A stretch of 64,000 nucleotides of DNA from Ulota crispa (Eukaryota > Streptophyta > Bryopsida > Orthotrichales > Orthotrichaceae): the NCBI GenBank assembly GCA_963920765.1, contig OY987249.1, forward strand, positions 14,136,817 to 14,200,816, given 5' to 3'. The position numbers were made by a program, and so were the translations under genes. The notes below the pieces were generated by a model. That model ran no database searches. It saw nothing but the letters and a program-made list of their open reading frames with translations, and had not been told where the DNA came from. Of the stretch, positions 1 through 10,770 are shown piece after piece. Numbering within the stretch: position 1 is the stretch's first letter; the number at the start of each line of letters is the position of its first letter.

Positions 1-259
1 ATGAACTCAAAATGCACGTTTGGTGAGCCACTCCATGTTGGAATCTAGCTCATGATAAAAGCCATTAGACAAATCAAACAAGAATCTTGTTGTTATTCCG
101 CTTTATGGATAAATTTGTTTGCAGAATGATACGTCCTTGACTTTAAAAAGCTCAACATTTTAATACTTTTTTGAATTTACTATACATGAACTTCTTTTTG
201 CCATTGTGGCCCACCTAATAGTATGTAAATAGGGTTTGTTTTTCAAAATGTATAAGGGC

Positions 260-587
260 TAAGTGCGTGAGTATAAACCTAACTGCATGAGTATAAACTT
301 AATTGCGTGAGTATAAACCAAAGTGCGTGAGTATAAACTCTAGTGCATGAGATTAAACCTTAGTGCATGAGTCTAAACCCTAGTGCATGAGTCTAACCCC
401 TAGTGCATGAATCTAAACCCTAGTGCATGAGTCTAAACTCTAGTGCATGAGTCTAAATCCTAATGCATGAGTCTAAATCCTAGTGCATGAGTCTAAACCC
501 TAGTGCGTGAGTCTAAGCCCTAGTGCATGAGTGTAAACCCTAGTGCATGAGTGTAGACCCTAGTGCATGAACCTAAACCCTAGTGCA
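260..587. repeat. 20-bp minisatellite, about 16 copies
   Basis: About sixteen head-to-tail copies of a 20-bp unit read as TAGTGCATGAGTCTAAACCC, with the first four copies more diverged (GTATAAAC). The unit contains the plant telomere-like string AAACCCTA but the 20-bp period shows that it is an interstitial minisatellite and not a telomere tract. Confidence 0.92.
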
Positions 588-666
588 AAATACAAAAAGT
601 TGGTGTTAAATTGTATGTTGAAAACATCAATTTGTTGCAATGACGTGGTAAATAAATAAGCTAATC

Positions 667-790
667 CCTTCTTTTCTTTTCTTTTTCTTTTTCTTTTTCT
701 TTTTTCTTTTTCTTTTTCTTTTTCTTTTTCTTTTTCTTTCTTTCTTTCTTTTTTTGTTTTTTTTGTTTTTTTGTTTTTTGTTTTTTTTCC
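667..790. repeat. polypyrimidine low-complexity tract
   Basis: A run of T with regularly spaced C (TTTTTC-type units), nearly pure pyrimidine on the plus strand for about 120 bases. The minus-strand Lys/Arg-rich open frame across it is an artefact of this composition. Confidence 0.9.
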
Positions 791-1054
791 TCAAGAAAAG
801 AACTACAAGAATTTCATTGAGGCACCAATTTTTTTGGCCACTATTGCGTGAAAACCTTATCTTACCATATTCACAAAATAAAATCCCAAAATAAATTCTT
901 TCAAAATTCAATCAAATAATGAAGTGTTCCTCTTTCAATTTTCTACGTGCTTGTAGCTAGATAAATAATATCATTTAACTGAAATAATGATGCCTCGTAA
1001 CATTTGTGAGAAAGCTTAGTCTTTGTCATGTTTTGACCATCACAATAAATAAAA

Positions 1055-1429
1055 GGGGAAATTACAAATAGGGGCACAAAAATGAAAAATATTATAAATA
1101 GGTGCATAGTTTCAAAATAATTACAAATAGGGGCGCAATTTCAAAATTATTTGTGAGTTTTTGTAAAAAACTGGTTTGGAAATTGGTTGATTTAGATATA
1201 TTACATCAGATGTTAGCTAATTTCCAAAAAAATTAAAGGCCTCTCCAAATCAAACCTAAATAAATAGATTTTAGCAAAGGGGGTGGCAATTTTTAGTAAG
1301 ACCTTTAAATTTTTTGGAATTTAGTTAACATTTGATGTAATATATCTAAATCAACCAATGTCCAAACCAAAAAAAATTACAAAAACTTACAAGTAATTTT
1401 GAAATTGCGCCCCTATTTGTAATTTTCCC
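1055..1429. mobile_element. MITE with long terminal inverted repeats and 9-bp TSD
   Basis: Both ends fold back on each other over more than 100 bases, beginning GGGGAAATTACAAATAGGGG on the left and ending with the complement on the right. The element is flanked by a perfect 9-bp duplication TAAATAAAA at 1046-1054 and 1430-1438. A 9-bp duplication fits the Mutator (MULE) superfamily; there is no coding capacity. Confidence 0.8.
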
Positions 1430-1438
1430 TAAATAAAA

Positions 1439-2755
1439 TATATTAACTTACTCTGTACTATATTTTAGAGACAACGCTCTATACTGTACTATCCACCCAT
1501 GATGAATTTCAAAAAACCTTAAACGTTATTGAAATCATCGTCGATTTGTTAAGTTGATTTTATCGAGTTGCAAAAATTCATTTGTATTACAAAATGTGCT
1601 CCAAAAGTTCTCAAAATAACGCGCATTATGAGAATTCATATGAAAAATATGGTTCCAAAACTCATGGTGTGAAGGACCTTGTTTTTCATGATGTTGTATG
1701 TATAACACTCAAACTGCAATTGTAACGCATTTCTTAATTCTAGGTTCCCTAAGATCCCCAAAACTGAATAGAAACTAAATTTAGTAAGCTTTCTTTATTT
1801 ATCAGTGGTCAAGTTTGATTGGTCATATTTTGAGACCTAAAAGGCTTGGATACTAAGAATGAAAATAATGATGTAGGCAATTTGTATTAGAAGTTGTTTT
1901 TACTTTAAAATTCAATGAAGCTTCCAAAAGTCACCCAAGTGATTTGAGGTTTACATGTACAGTTAGGGCCGCTTCACTGCCGCTTTACTGTAGGAGTCAA
2001 GGCCATGAAGACTTGGGGTCATTTTAACCCCGAAAGAACCAAGGAGCCCACTATGGGTTTTTTGAATATTTGGGTAAGTATTTTTTGTCTAAATACTTTA
2101 GATAAGACTATGAAATAAGGGTGTATGTGCTTATACTCAAAAATTTGCATTCCTCTCAAAAAAATTGGAATTGAATAATTCTTTAGTGAGATATGGTACC
2201 ATATGTGATTTAGGTGTCAACATAAGCATTTCTAAAGAACTCACAAACAAAGAGATTGGGAAGGGTGTTGCCCGCAACGTGTTTAGATGCACTTTACAAT
2301 GGCTAGGTCAATGGGCAATCTTTGCAGTCAACTTACCTTGACAATGTAATTACTTCTATTACTTTTTATTTTTAGAAAAAATTCCTTTGGCAAGCACTCT
2401 ACATGATGTTCTAGGTTTACACCTTATGGATTTTGTAATTGAAATTTATTACTACAAGAATCTCTTTTGTGAAGTTGTTTTAGTGTATAGACAATTTAAA
2501 AAAAGTAGTTCTAGCTTCCAATTTTTTCCACTATACTTTCTTTGGGGGGAGGGGGTCAAGTGTGTAAAAAAATAAGCGGATAGGTGTAAACACCAAGTAT
2601 TTTTTATGGGGTATTACTTTCTTACTTTCTTTTTTAAACACGCTATCATTATATAATTTTCTACTTTGGGTTATTAGAGAAGGGGCTTGCATTACATATG
2701 TTTCTAAATTGATATGAATAAATGATATGGTAATTTAGATTAAAAAAATCTACTA
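1439..2755. other. AT-rich intergenic, one transposon fragment
   Basis: No gene is seen. About 1965-2045 resembles the left end of the element at 60167-60710 (shared AGGAGTCAAGGCCATGAA and following ACTTGGGGTC). The rest has no recognisable feature. Confidence 0.5.
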
Positions 2756-3338
2756 CTCCTCATGTCCCAATATAAAGCTCCAGATTAGGCATAATTCTTG
2801 TCCCACTAAAAAGCTCCCTTTTGCTAATTTCAATTGTTTGAGAAAGGGTTTGTCATGTCCAATGATCTCATTGGAGCAAGTTAAGCAATTAAAGAGCATT
2901 CCTCTCATAACAAGCTTGGCCTTGCCCATATGAGGTACCATTGTTGCTACTAATCTTTAAATCATCAATAATGAGGAGCTTGCAATATGTACAAATATGG
3001 TACTTTTTACATGGAATGCAAGTGCCCAGATGGCAACATCAAAGTAGGAGATTTTGAACATACTTGGTAGATGGTATATTAATTCTAGAATGTATGTGTC
3101 ATTAGTACAAAGACTAAAATAATGAGGAGCCGGCAGCCTTCACAAACTATGCACAAATTTGATACTTTTTGCATGGAATTTGGGTGTCTAAACAACAACA
3201 TAAAAACTTGAGATTTTGGAGATATTTGGTAGGTGGTATATTGATTCTAGAATGCATTTGTCACTTGCATAATGACTAAAAATATAGTTAATCCCTCATG
3301 GAGAAGTTTTTTGGAGCTTTATAATAGGACAGAGGGAG
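2756..3338. mobile_element. Stowaway-like MITE, 583 bp
   Basis: The left end reads CTCCTCATGTCCCAATATAA and the right end is its near complement (TTATAATAGGACAGAGGGAG). It is flanked by TA at 2754-2755 and 3339-3340. CTCC-type ends with TA duplication are those of the Tc1/mariner-related Stowaway MITEs. Inside is a diverged direct duplication of about 170 bp (around 2990-3130 and 3160-3290). Confidence 0.65.
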
Positions 3339-3340
3339 TA

Positions 3341-4145
3341 CAATTTTTGTCCTACATTTAATTTTTTTCAATCTAATTTCCCCCCACTGCTGACTACTTA
3401 CAACTAGAACTTAATAGAAAAGTGTAGTCAATACTACTATTGTGTCTTCAATAAAAATTGTCAATGACACTCATTTACTAGGAAGGTATAAAATTATTGA
3501 ACTTTGAATATGCCACTCACAAGGCAACATCATTTAATACTTTTGGCCAAAATGAGAATAAAAAAAAGAGGGTATCCTAGGTCTAATTTATCTAACTGGA
3601 CATGTTTTTCTATACCCTATAGTTTGAAGACATGTCATGGCACTTTTTGTACCCTATAGTATAGAAAAGCAAATTATAATTTTTATCTCAAATATTTTTT
3701 AGGCACCATATCATTTGTTTGCATATAGTTTTCTATTGATACTGCTCACTACCCTCCCCAAGTATATTTTAAGCATTGGATGATCATGGAATTTGTGAAG
3801 CATATAGCCAATATCATGCACTACAAGAAATTCAAATTGTTCAAGAAGTTCAATAAAATGGAAGATATCATTTTGGATGACCAAAATAAAAATTGACATT
3901 TTAGAGAAGCTTCAAAAAAAGTTTTGACCCTACTTTGAGTGTTATGATCTAGTGAAGTATGCCCTTACAACATTTGGAATTTTGAGAAGGTGTACACAAA
4001 TAAGAAAAAAAAAAAAAAGATCTTATGATTGAATCATTGAAAACATTTCAAAATTTTGATCACTAATCATTTTATTGAGAGAGGTCATTTTAAGCCATTT
4101 GAGCATATAAACACAAAAGAATTTTAGGGGTTAATAAAAAAATTA
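3341..4145. other. AT-rich intergenic, nothing recognised
   Basis: No coding frame, RNA gene or clear repeat structure could be supported here. Confidence 0.5.
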
Positions 4146-4810
4146 GCCAAGATGGTCTCAAGAATGCCCCAAGTGTTCATTACATTATGAGTATATAAAA
4201 GAATAATTCTCTTGTGTGTAAAGGCCTTAAGGCCAAAACACTAGAAGAAAAACATGCAATAAACAACTACTCAACTAAGTCACAACAACTACACAAACAA
4301 TTGTTCAACAATTGGAAAACTTCAAAATAAGCTCATTTTGTAGTTGTCCAATTGTGCAATTGTTGTGAGTTAGTCGAGCAATTGTTTATTGCAAGTTTTA
4401 CTTCTTATTGGTGAAAAGTTGAGGGCACTAGAGCAAATTTTGAAATTTTCAAGAGAAAAATTATTAAAAAAAGAGAGATGGAAGAGAGTCATTGATATTT
4501 TGATTCTACTTTGTAATGTTGATTATCTCAAATAAATATTTTTGATTCAAATAATCATATTTTGATAGAATCTAACAATGGCTCCAAGATTAAAAATTAG
4601 TTTCTTTTTTTTGAAGAACCAACTTTTGGAGTTGGGCCATGTCATATCTTATAACTTAAATAATAAAATATGTTATCAGAACTTGACCTTGACTCCTAAT
4701 GTAAAAGCCTTGAGCCCATTTTCAAAAAAATAACCAAACCAAGTGTTGGAGGATCAAATGCTAAAAACTAGCCTCAACTTGTAATGTAAAGCAGCCCATA
4801 GTAACCATTA
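4146..4810. mobile_element. repeat element related to 60167-60710, interrupted
   Basis: Blocks match the element at 60167-60710 in the same order: GGTCTCAAGA, CTCTTGTGTGT, AGGCC, the stretch around TTTTGGAGTTG, and the end GTAAAGCAGCCC. The left end is missing. It is interrupted by the foldback element at 4239-4413. No coding capacity is seen. Confidence 0.65.
4239..4413. mobile_element. CACTA-like foldback MITE nested in the surrounding repeat
   Basis: It starts CACTAGAAGAAAAACATGC and ends with the near complement GCAAGTTTTACTTCTTATTGGTG; arms of about 60 bases pair. AAAA flanks both ends. The related copy at 60167-60710 is uninterrupted at the equivalent place, so this is an insertion. 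CACTA at the end with a short duplication suggests a non-autonomous CACTA (EnSpm) element, an inference from the ends only. Confidence 0.65.
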
Positions 4811-4917
4811 TGATTCTTTCAAAAAGCATCAAAATGGTTTTGCTCTTTTACTTCTTGACTACATGAAGCTTGCCTATGAAAACACAAAAATTTGGAAATT
4901 ATGCATTAAAAGATTAA

Positions 4918-5142
4918 CTCTTAAACAATAGAAAGGCCCTTTGAGGCCAGTATAATACGGGATATTTTTCTTGAATTTGGAATGGATCCACACCTCTACT
5001 ACATTTGAGATCAACAAAGAAGTTGGAGAATAGATAAATGCTGTTCTAGTGAACTACTTGAGATCCCAAATTAAAAAAAATTATTGTAGCAAATGACAAT
5101 TATATGTTAACGTATATACTATGCCCTATAGTTGTTTAAGGG
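4918..5142. mobile_element. TTAA-flanked MITE, 225-bp family
   Basis: Flanked by TTAA (4914-4917 and 5143-5146). The ends are inverted: CTCTTAAACAATAG on the left and CTATAGTTGTTTAAGGG on the right. Closely related copies lie at 35852-36075, 51033-51258 (inverted) and 56684-56909. A TTAA target with CCC-type ends is the signature of piggyBac-type elements. Confidence 0.8.
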
Positions 5143-5146
5143 TTAA

Positions 5147-7215
5147 GAAACCCATTCCAACAGCTTTTATATTGTTCAAGTAATGTTTTTGTTGGATGAG
5201 TTCTTGTAATATAGATATCCTCTTGAGGAATTGCAATACATCAAAATACACAAGACTTGCATGTAATATGAACAAATGAGTTTAGGTACCCGTTGTATCA
5301 ACAAAAGCAACAAAAGTAAAGTCTAGTGTGAAATAGTTTACACATGTATCCCTCTCTTCCCTATTGGTCATTTGCTAGGACTTAGTGTAAACCACTTTAC
5401 GCATGTACCCTTCTCTCTCTTATTGATCTTTTGCCAAAAAGACTCAAGTTAACCAATTTATGCATGTACCCCCCTTTCATGTGGTGGCTAAAAATATATA
5501 TAAGGCAAATCATTGAAAGTTACACCACAACACTCTCTTTTAACTAATTAAATTGAACCACTTCACTAAATGTTAACAATAAGTCACTGACAATTGCACC
5601 ACAACACTCTCCCAGCCAATCAGAATGCGGATGTATTTCTTTTACATATATAAGAAGATTACAATATTTATCTTTTGATCTTAATATGAGTACAGTCGTA
5701 TTTATGATTAGGCTTTAACTCTTCAACTATTTTGCATTTTAATATTCACTAGGTTCTAAATATATATACTCAAAAAATCTACAACTACCTCACTTGTGAC
5801 CAACCCATAAAAGGATTTATCAAATCCCAACCTACGATTTCCAACTTTTAACATGTTCAAAACAAAAACAAACAAAACAGGTTCATAATAGAGCACTCTC
5901 AACAATGGTAGATTGATGATAATTAAGCAAAAAGAATTCAAGAGCTCTTTTTTGTCATCGAGCTCAAAATTATTTATCCATACATTAAAAAATTCCTTCT
6001 AAACTACTCGCTTAAGACAGAACTTTTTGCCCTAATTTTAATATCTTAAAGTTGAGCTTTTGCATGAACATTGCACATTCTCCAAGGATAAGTTTTTTAT
6101 TTTTTTTCATTTCAGCTTATTTAATTGTTTCATCTGCGTTTATTTAAAATTTCCTTTAATTTTTTTAATTTAATAAATATGATTTTTTATCATTTGATTT
6201 GATGAGGATGCACTTTCGAGTACGAGCTTGTCTTTTGGATTCTCCTACCGTAATTGTACAGTTTGTTTTTGGGAGTGAGTGGAGATTACAGAATGGCAAG
6301 CTACCAGTTTGTCAAAGACTTCATCATCAGTTGTATCTCCAGGCTGGTGCAACTTTCAGTCATTTTAGTAAAACTCGAGTTGGCAAAGCAAAACCTTTTT
6401 GAGTTCAATTTGAATCACAAGTGTAACAAAGGTTCCAGATATTACATGAAGAGAAGGGAAACATTTTTAAAAAGGCACCTTTTCTCATTGGAATACACAA
6501 ATATCTGTATGTCAGAAGAAGAATTAGGATTTCTTCTTAGGGCATTTTTTCTGGCTAGAACATTATTTTTATAGGCAACACCGCTATCAATGTTGAGGGT
6601 TTTTGTTTCTTTCATCAAACAAAATGATTAAACTTGAGCTAAGCTTACAGATGTCTTGAGGTACTAAACCGCACCCCTCATGAGCTTCAAAATGGGGTCT
6701 ACAAGCTCATCCAACTTTGGTTGTGACTTGGGGTAGTTTAAGGACATTTTGGTCCAAAAAATAGAAAGTATACAAAGCTTGGTACATTATGCAACTATTA
6801 TTATTTTTCTCTCCAAGCATTTTGCCCAAAAAAAAACTTGATTTTTTATTGGTGATTTCGAGACTAGGTTAATACTGTCTTTTTTCTTGTTTTTTAACTC
6901 AAGGGAGAGCACATGCTTCTTACTTTCTCATCCAATAGAGTTTGTGCTAGTAATTTTACGCATTGCTAGGCGTGCAACTTTTTTTTTTCTTGTGAGAAAA
7001 CTCAATTTAGTGGAGAAACAACTATTTTTGCAAGGAAAGCTCATCATGAACTTTATTTTCTTTGAGGCTCGAAACACCCTCTTATCAAAATTGTAATACG
7101 TTCTCTAAACTCGAGAGTTCACTGAGGGGTAGTTTCAAAACTTCGTTGGGTAGGTAATTAGATTCAAAAAGAACTTACAAAAGTTTAATAGCACAAATCT
7201 TGCTCAAATGCTTAT
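5147..7215. other. AT-rich intergenic, degenerate short repeats
   Basis: About 5300-5480 holds three diverged copies of a 65-75 bp unit ending in GCATGTACCC. About 5510-5620 repeats GCACCACAACACTCTC-type text twice. No gene is supported; the open frames around 6200-6570 and 6890-7100 resemble no family I know. Confidence 0.45.
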
Positions 7216-7219
7216 TTAA

Positions 7220-8061
7220 CCCCTGAAGGCCCACTTGTCACTTCGGGGGACAAAATGGATTTTGTGTAGCTCAAAACAAGTGGATATTTCATCTTTTTTC
7301 TTTGAAATTTTCACACATGATATGCTCAAGGAGTAGCTTTGAGGTTCAATACTTTTTGTACCTTTTGACTACGTGGGTCAAAAGTTATTACATGATACGT
7401 TGTTCTTTTTGAACTCCGAGCAGCCTGGGCAGCTCAAAAAACTTCTTTAAAAATTACTTTTTTTGTTTTTTTATTTTTTTGGAATTGGTTCTTTAGACTT
7501 ATACATACATGGAAAGTTTTGAACCATTCAATTTTGATTGATTTAATGAAAGTTATGAGATGTTTTAGTTTGTGGGTAGGATGCAAATCCCAATAGTTAT
7601 AATGTTGTAATAAACACTTTACTTCTTTTGGTTTAGTTTTTTTTTCCAAAATACTAAAAGTTGAGTAAAATAAAGGACTTCAAAGTTTATTTTAGGGTAG
7701 ACAATCCATAATTGCCCGCAAACAAATACTCCTCATGACTTTCATGTCATTGATTGAAATTGAATGATTAAAAGCTTCCCACTTCTAAAAGATTCTAAAG
7801 AACCAATTCCAATTTTTTAATTTTTTAAAAATTGCAATTTTTAAAGTAGTTTTTTCAATTGCCCAAATTGCTCTTGCCATGGTTTTGATAAATGCATAAC
7901 TTCTTTGTTGAATGTCCAAATGAAGAAAAAAAGTAGATGCCCACGTAGATCTCTAAATTCTCCACCTTCTATAATAGTTTCAAAAATCACACAAAGTAGC
8001 TTATCCAAAGGTACATGCCCAAAATCCCATTTTCCCCAAAGGGACAATAGTCCTTTAGGGG
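7220..8061. mobile_element. possible long TTAA-bounded element, 842 bp
   Basis: TTAA at 7216-7219 is followed by CCCCTGAAGG, and the inverse CCTTTAGGGG precedes TTAA at 8062-8065. This matches the ends of the TTAA-flanked elements elsewhere in the window. No second copy of the interior was found here, so the element call rests on the ends. Confidence 0.45.
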
Positions 8062-8065
8062 TTAA

Positions 8066-9394
8066 CTTATGCACTATGATTAGGTTTGTACCTTTGAGCA
8101 TGATTATATGTTTAAATTTCCAAAAACTAATTAAAAAAATGGATATATCTATTTTACCATGGCCTAACACTAAAATCTCTACAAAAGGAGTTTTGAAACT
8201 CTTTGGAGAGTTTTTTGGAAGGGAAGATGTGCGTATGGATGATTCCTACATATCCATGCAATCAAACCTCAAATATTCATCACCAATGTTTTATAATCAA
8301 TTACCAAGTAAAACCATGAATTTTATCTAAGATAATTCACCAAATATAGGGTTTTAATTTTGGGAACTCAAAATTTGGGATTCTTGATTGGAATTGTGTA
8401 AGAATTATAAACCAATGATACAAAATACAAAAACATCAATTGTATTCCATAAAATGCTAAGTTCTTGCAATGGTAGAATTGGGTGGGCGTAAAGATATGC
8501 AAGGGCACTCTACATATACAAAATACCAACAGAACATATAAAAGTGGAGGTACATATTGGTTTGAGAATATTTGTGCAATTTTTGAAAAACCAAGAGCAT
8601 CTATACAAATATTACAATCTTTCAAGGATATCCATCAGATTTTCCCTACTTTTTGCATGTGTACTTTTTACATACGCATGGGTTCAATATGGGACAAGAC
8701 ACTACACAACTCCAATTCCACAAAGAGAACGTGAAATGTACAAACGTAGTAGAATTACCATCCTCCTTGTTAAAATAAGTATTATATTAATACACTTTCT
8801 ACTATAGTTAACTAGAGTTTACTTTAGTAAAGGAATTCCATGGACCAATAGTAGAGGAGGGCTTTTACTTCATATCCTCTCTCTTTGTATATAGTTCAAA
8901 ACCTACTTGGAGTAAAGTGCTAACTTCTTTCTGCTCTTAGACTTTGGTTATTATATATCTCTTTGTTTCTTTGTTGCACTTTCTATTCCTAACACTCCGC
9001 AAGAGGCTCCCAATTGTTCATCCCACGTACAACACAAAACACCAGGGGAGTTACATACGCCATATAAGGTAAGAGGCTCGTAAACTGACCATCTAAGAGC
9101 TGAAACTAAATTTTGAGGCAGTGGAGCTTCTAGAAATATTTTTCAATAATTTGTTTTTGAAAAACAAGAGGAATTGGCATCTAACTCAAGTTATTTTGTA
9201 TTTTTTAGAGCAATGTGGAATTAGTTATGAAATTTTGAAGTGAAAAGGTCATATGGTTCTAAAATGGTGCACCTCCTCAAATGTACGTCTGTTGTACATT
9301 ATGGAAAAGCTATGAATATGACATGTATCAAAGGAGATCATTTGGGAAGGTGAGCGGAATTAGTGCCCTAACAGAGTTCGAGCCTCCGCCCTTA
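8066..9394. other. intergenic, decayed relatives of the 87-bp repeat
   Basis: No gene is seen. About 8475-8550 and 9001-9095 contain text related to the tandem unit at 9395-9838 (ACATATACAAAATACCAACAG and GAGGCTCCCAATTGTTCA), apparently old dispersed copies. Confidence 0.45.
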
Positions 9395-9838
9395 TACGAT
9401 AGAAACTCTAAGATGCTCACAGCAAATACATTCACGAAATAGCCACAGAGCGTGCAAAGGCGGAGGTGCGTACGCCATACATCGATCAAGGCTCTAAGAT
9501 GTTCACCTCGTGTACATACACGTAATACCAGCAGAGCATACGAAGGCGGAGGTACAGACGCCGTATACATATAAGAGGCTCCCAACTGTTCATTTTATGC
9601 ACATATACGAAATACCAGCAGAGCGTGCAAAGGGGGAGGCACGTACGCCATACATACGATTAAGGCTTTAAGGTGTTCACCCTGTGTACATATACGTAAT
9701 ACCAGCAGAGCGTGCAAAGGCGGAGGTACGTACGCCACACATACGATTAAGGTTCTAAGATGTTCACGGGGAGTACATACACGTAATACCACCGGAGCGT
9801 ACGAAGGGGAAATTCATACGCCGTATGTACATACGATT
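9395..9838. repeat. 87-bp tandem repeat upstream of CESA, 5 copies
   Basis: The landmark CGTGCAAAGGCGGAGG and its variants recurs at 9451, 9537, 9624, 9711 and 9798, a spacing of 86-87. Each unit also carries CTAAGATGTTCAC and GTACATACACGTAATACCA. The minus-strand open frames across it merely translate the repeat. It ends about 0.9 kb upstream of the CESA start codon. Confidence 0.9.
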
Positions 9839-10770
9839 CCCCCTGAACGAGGCAGAGAGTAAAGGAAACGAAAGGAAAGACGCGCTGCTGCTGCAGCCCG
9901 TAACGCGGGCGTCCTTGCGCGACAGACAGAGAGCCAGACCAGCACCAGCACCAGACTCACCAGACCAGGCAAAATGGCCTTGAAAATGCCGACGACCTGA
10001 GGGAAGAATTTTGCACCAGCATCATCCTGGCTGGCTCCAGCTGCAGTTCCTCCCTGGCAAAGCCGGGACCGCATTGCTCTCCAATGCTGCTGCTCCTGTT
10101 GCTGCTGGCTCTTCTTAACATACAGCTACTTTGCAGCTGATCCGCTGCCAACGTAGCCTTCGATCCCTGCTCCTACCATTTCCCATCTCTCAGTCAACAA
10201 TCGGCAACAACCTGTCGTCTCTTTTGCTCTTCCCCTTCACAGACAGACAGAACAGAACAGAACAGAGTGTGCAAAGATTTTTTAGTCTTGTAGCATGCAA
10301 TGTGCCTGAGTCAGTCATAGATATGACCCCCTCGGTGTAGTGGAAGTGCGCATGGCGGCCAGGTGAAGGTTTTGCCTGAGTGTCCATGGCGCGGGTTGCA
10401 AGAGTTTGTGCGCTTCTCGGGTACAGCGGGAATTAATTAAGTGTTGGTCAAATTAGGTGGAAGAGGGTTTGAGAGGAAAACGGGGGAGTTGTTGCTGTTG
10501 TGGCAGCTGTGGTGGATCAAGGGTTTGGTGAATGAGCGCCATTGTTGCATCGAGAGCACATATATGGTTGCATGTGAAGTCGGAGGAGAGAAGAAGCGGG
10601 TTCGCATTGCTGTGAGTGCACGCCATTGTGCATGGCGACGGACGAGTGGTAGTCGAGGTAGAAGCAGAGAGGACGACGTTGAAGAGCGAGCGCAAGGGAA
10701 AGGGCAAGGGAAAGGGCAAGGGTTGAGGCAGGGGTTGGGGTTTGGGCTGCGGCGTCACCGGTGAGGAGCG
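9839..10770 (+). promoter_or_regulatory. putative CESA promoter and 5' leader region
   Basis: GC content rises sharply relative to the spacer and stays high into the CESA coding exons, so this stretch probably contains the promoter and 5' untranslated region. It holds an ACAGA-type microsatellite (10239-10267) and a GGCAAGGGAAA purine repeat (10692-10722). I could not place a TATA box or a transcription start, and a leader intron cannot be excluded. Confidence 0.4.

Noticed and set aside
260..587. CRISPR-like array
   Set aside because: The units are contiguous with no unique spacers, and the context is a plant nuclear genome.
260..587. Interstitial telomere array
   Set aside because: The period is 20 bases, not 7; only part of each unit resembles the telomere repeat.
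627..911. Lys/Arg-rich minus frame of 94 codons
   Set aside because: Encoded by the polypyrimidine tract at 667-790; composition artefact.
6199..6574. Overlapping plus frames of 67 and 106 codons
   Set aside because: No family resemblance, AT-rich composition like the spacer, and no splice or start context that supports a gene.
9328..9792. Minus frames with repeated LVLRVCT and HALLV phrases
   Set aside because: They translate the 87-bp tandem repeat, whose period is a multiple of three; there is no sign of selection for protein.
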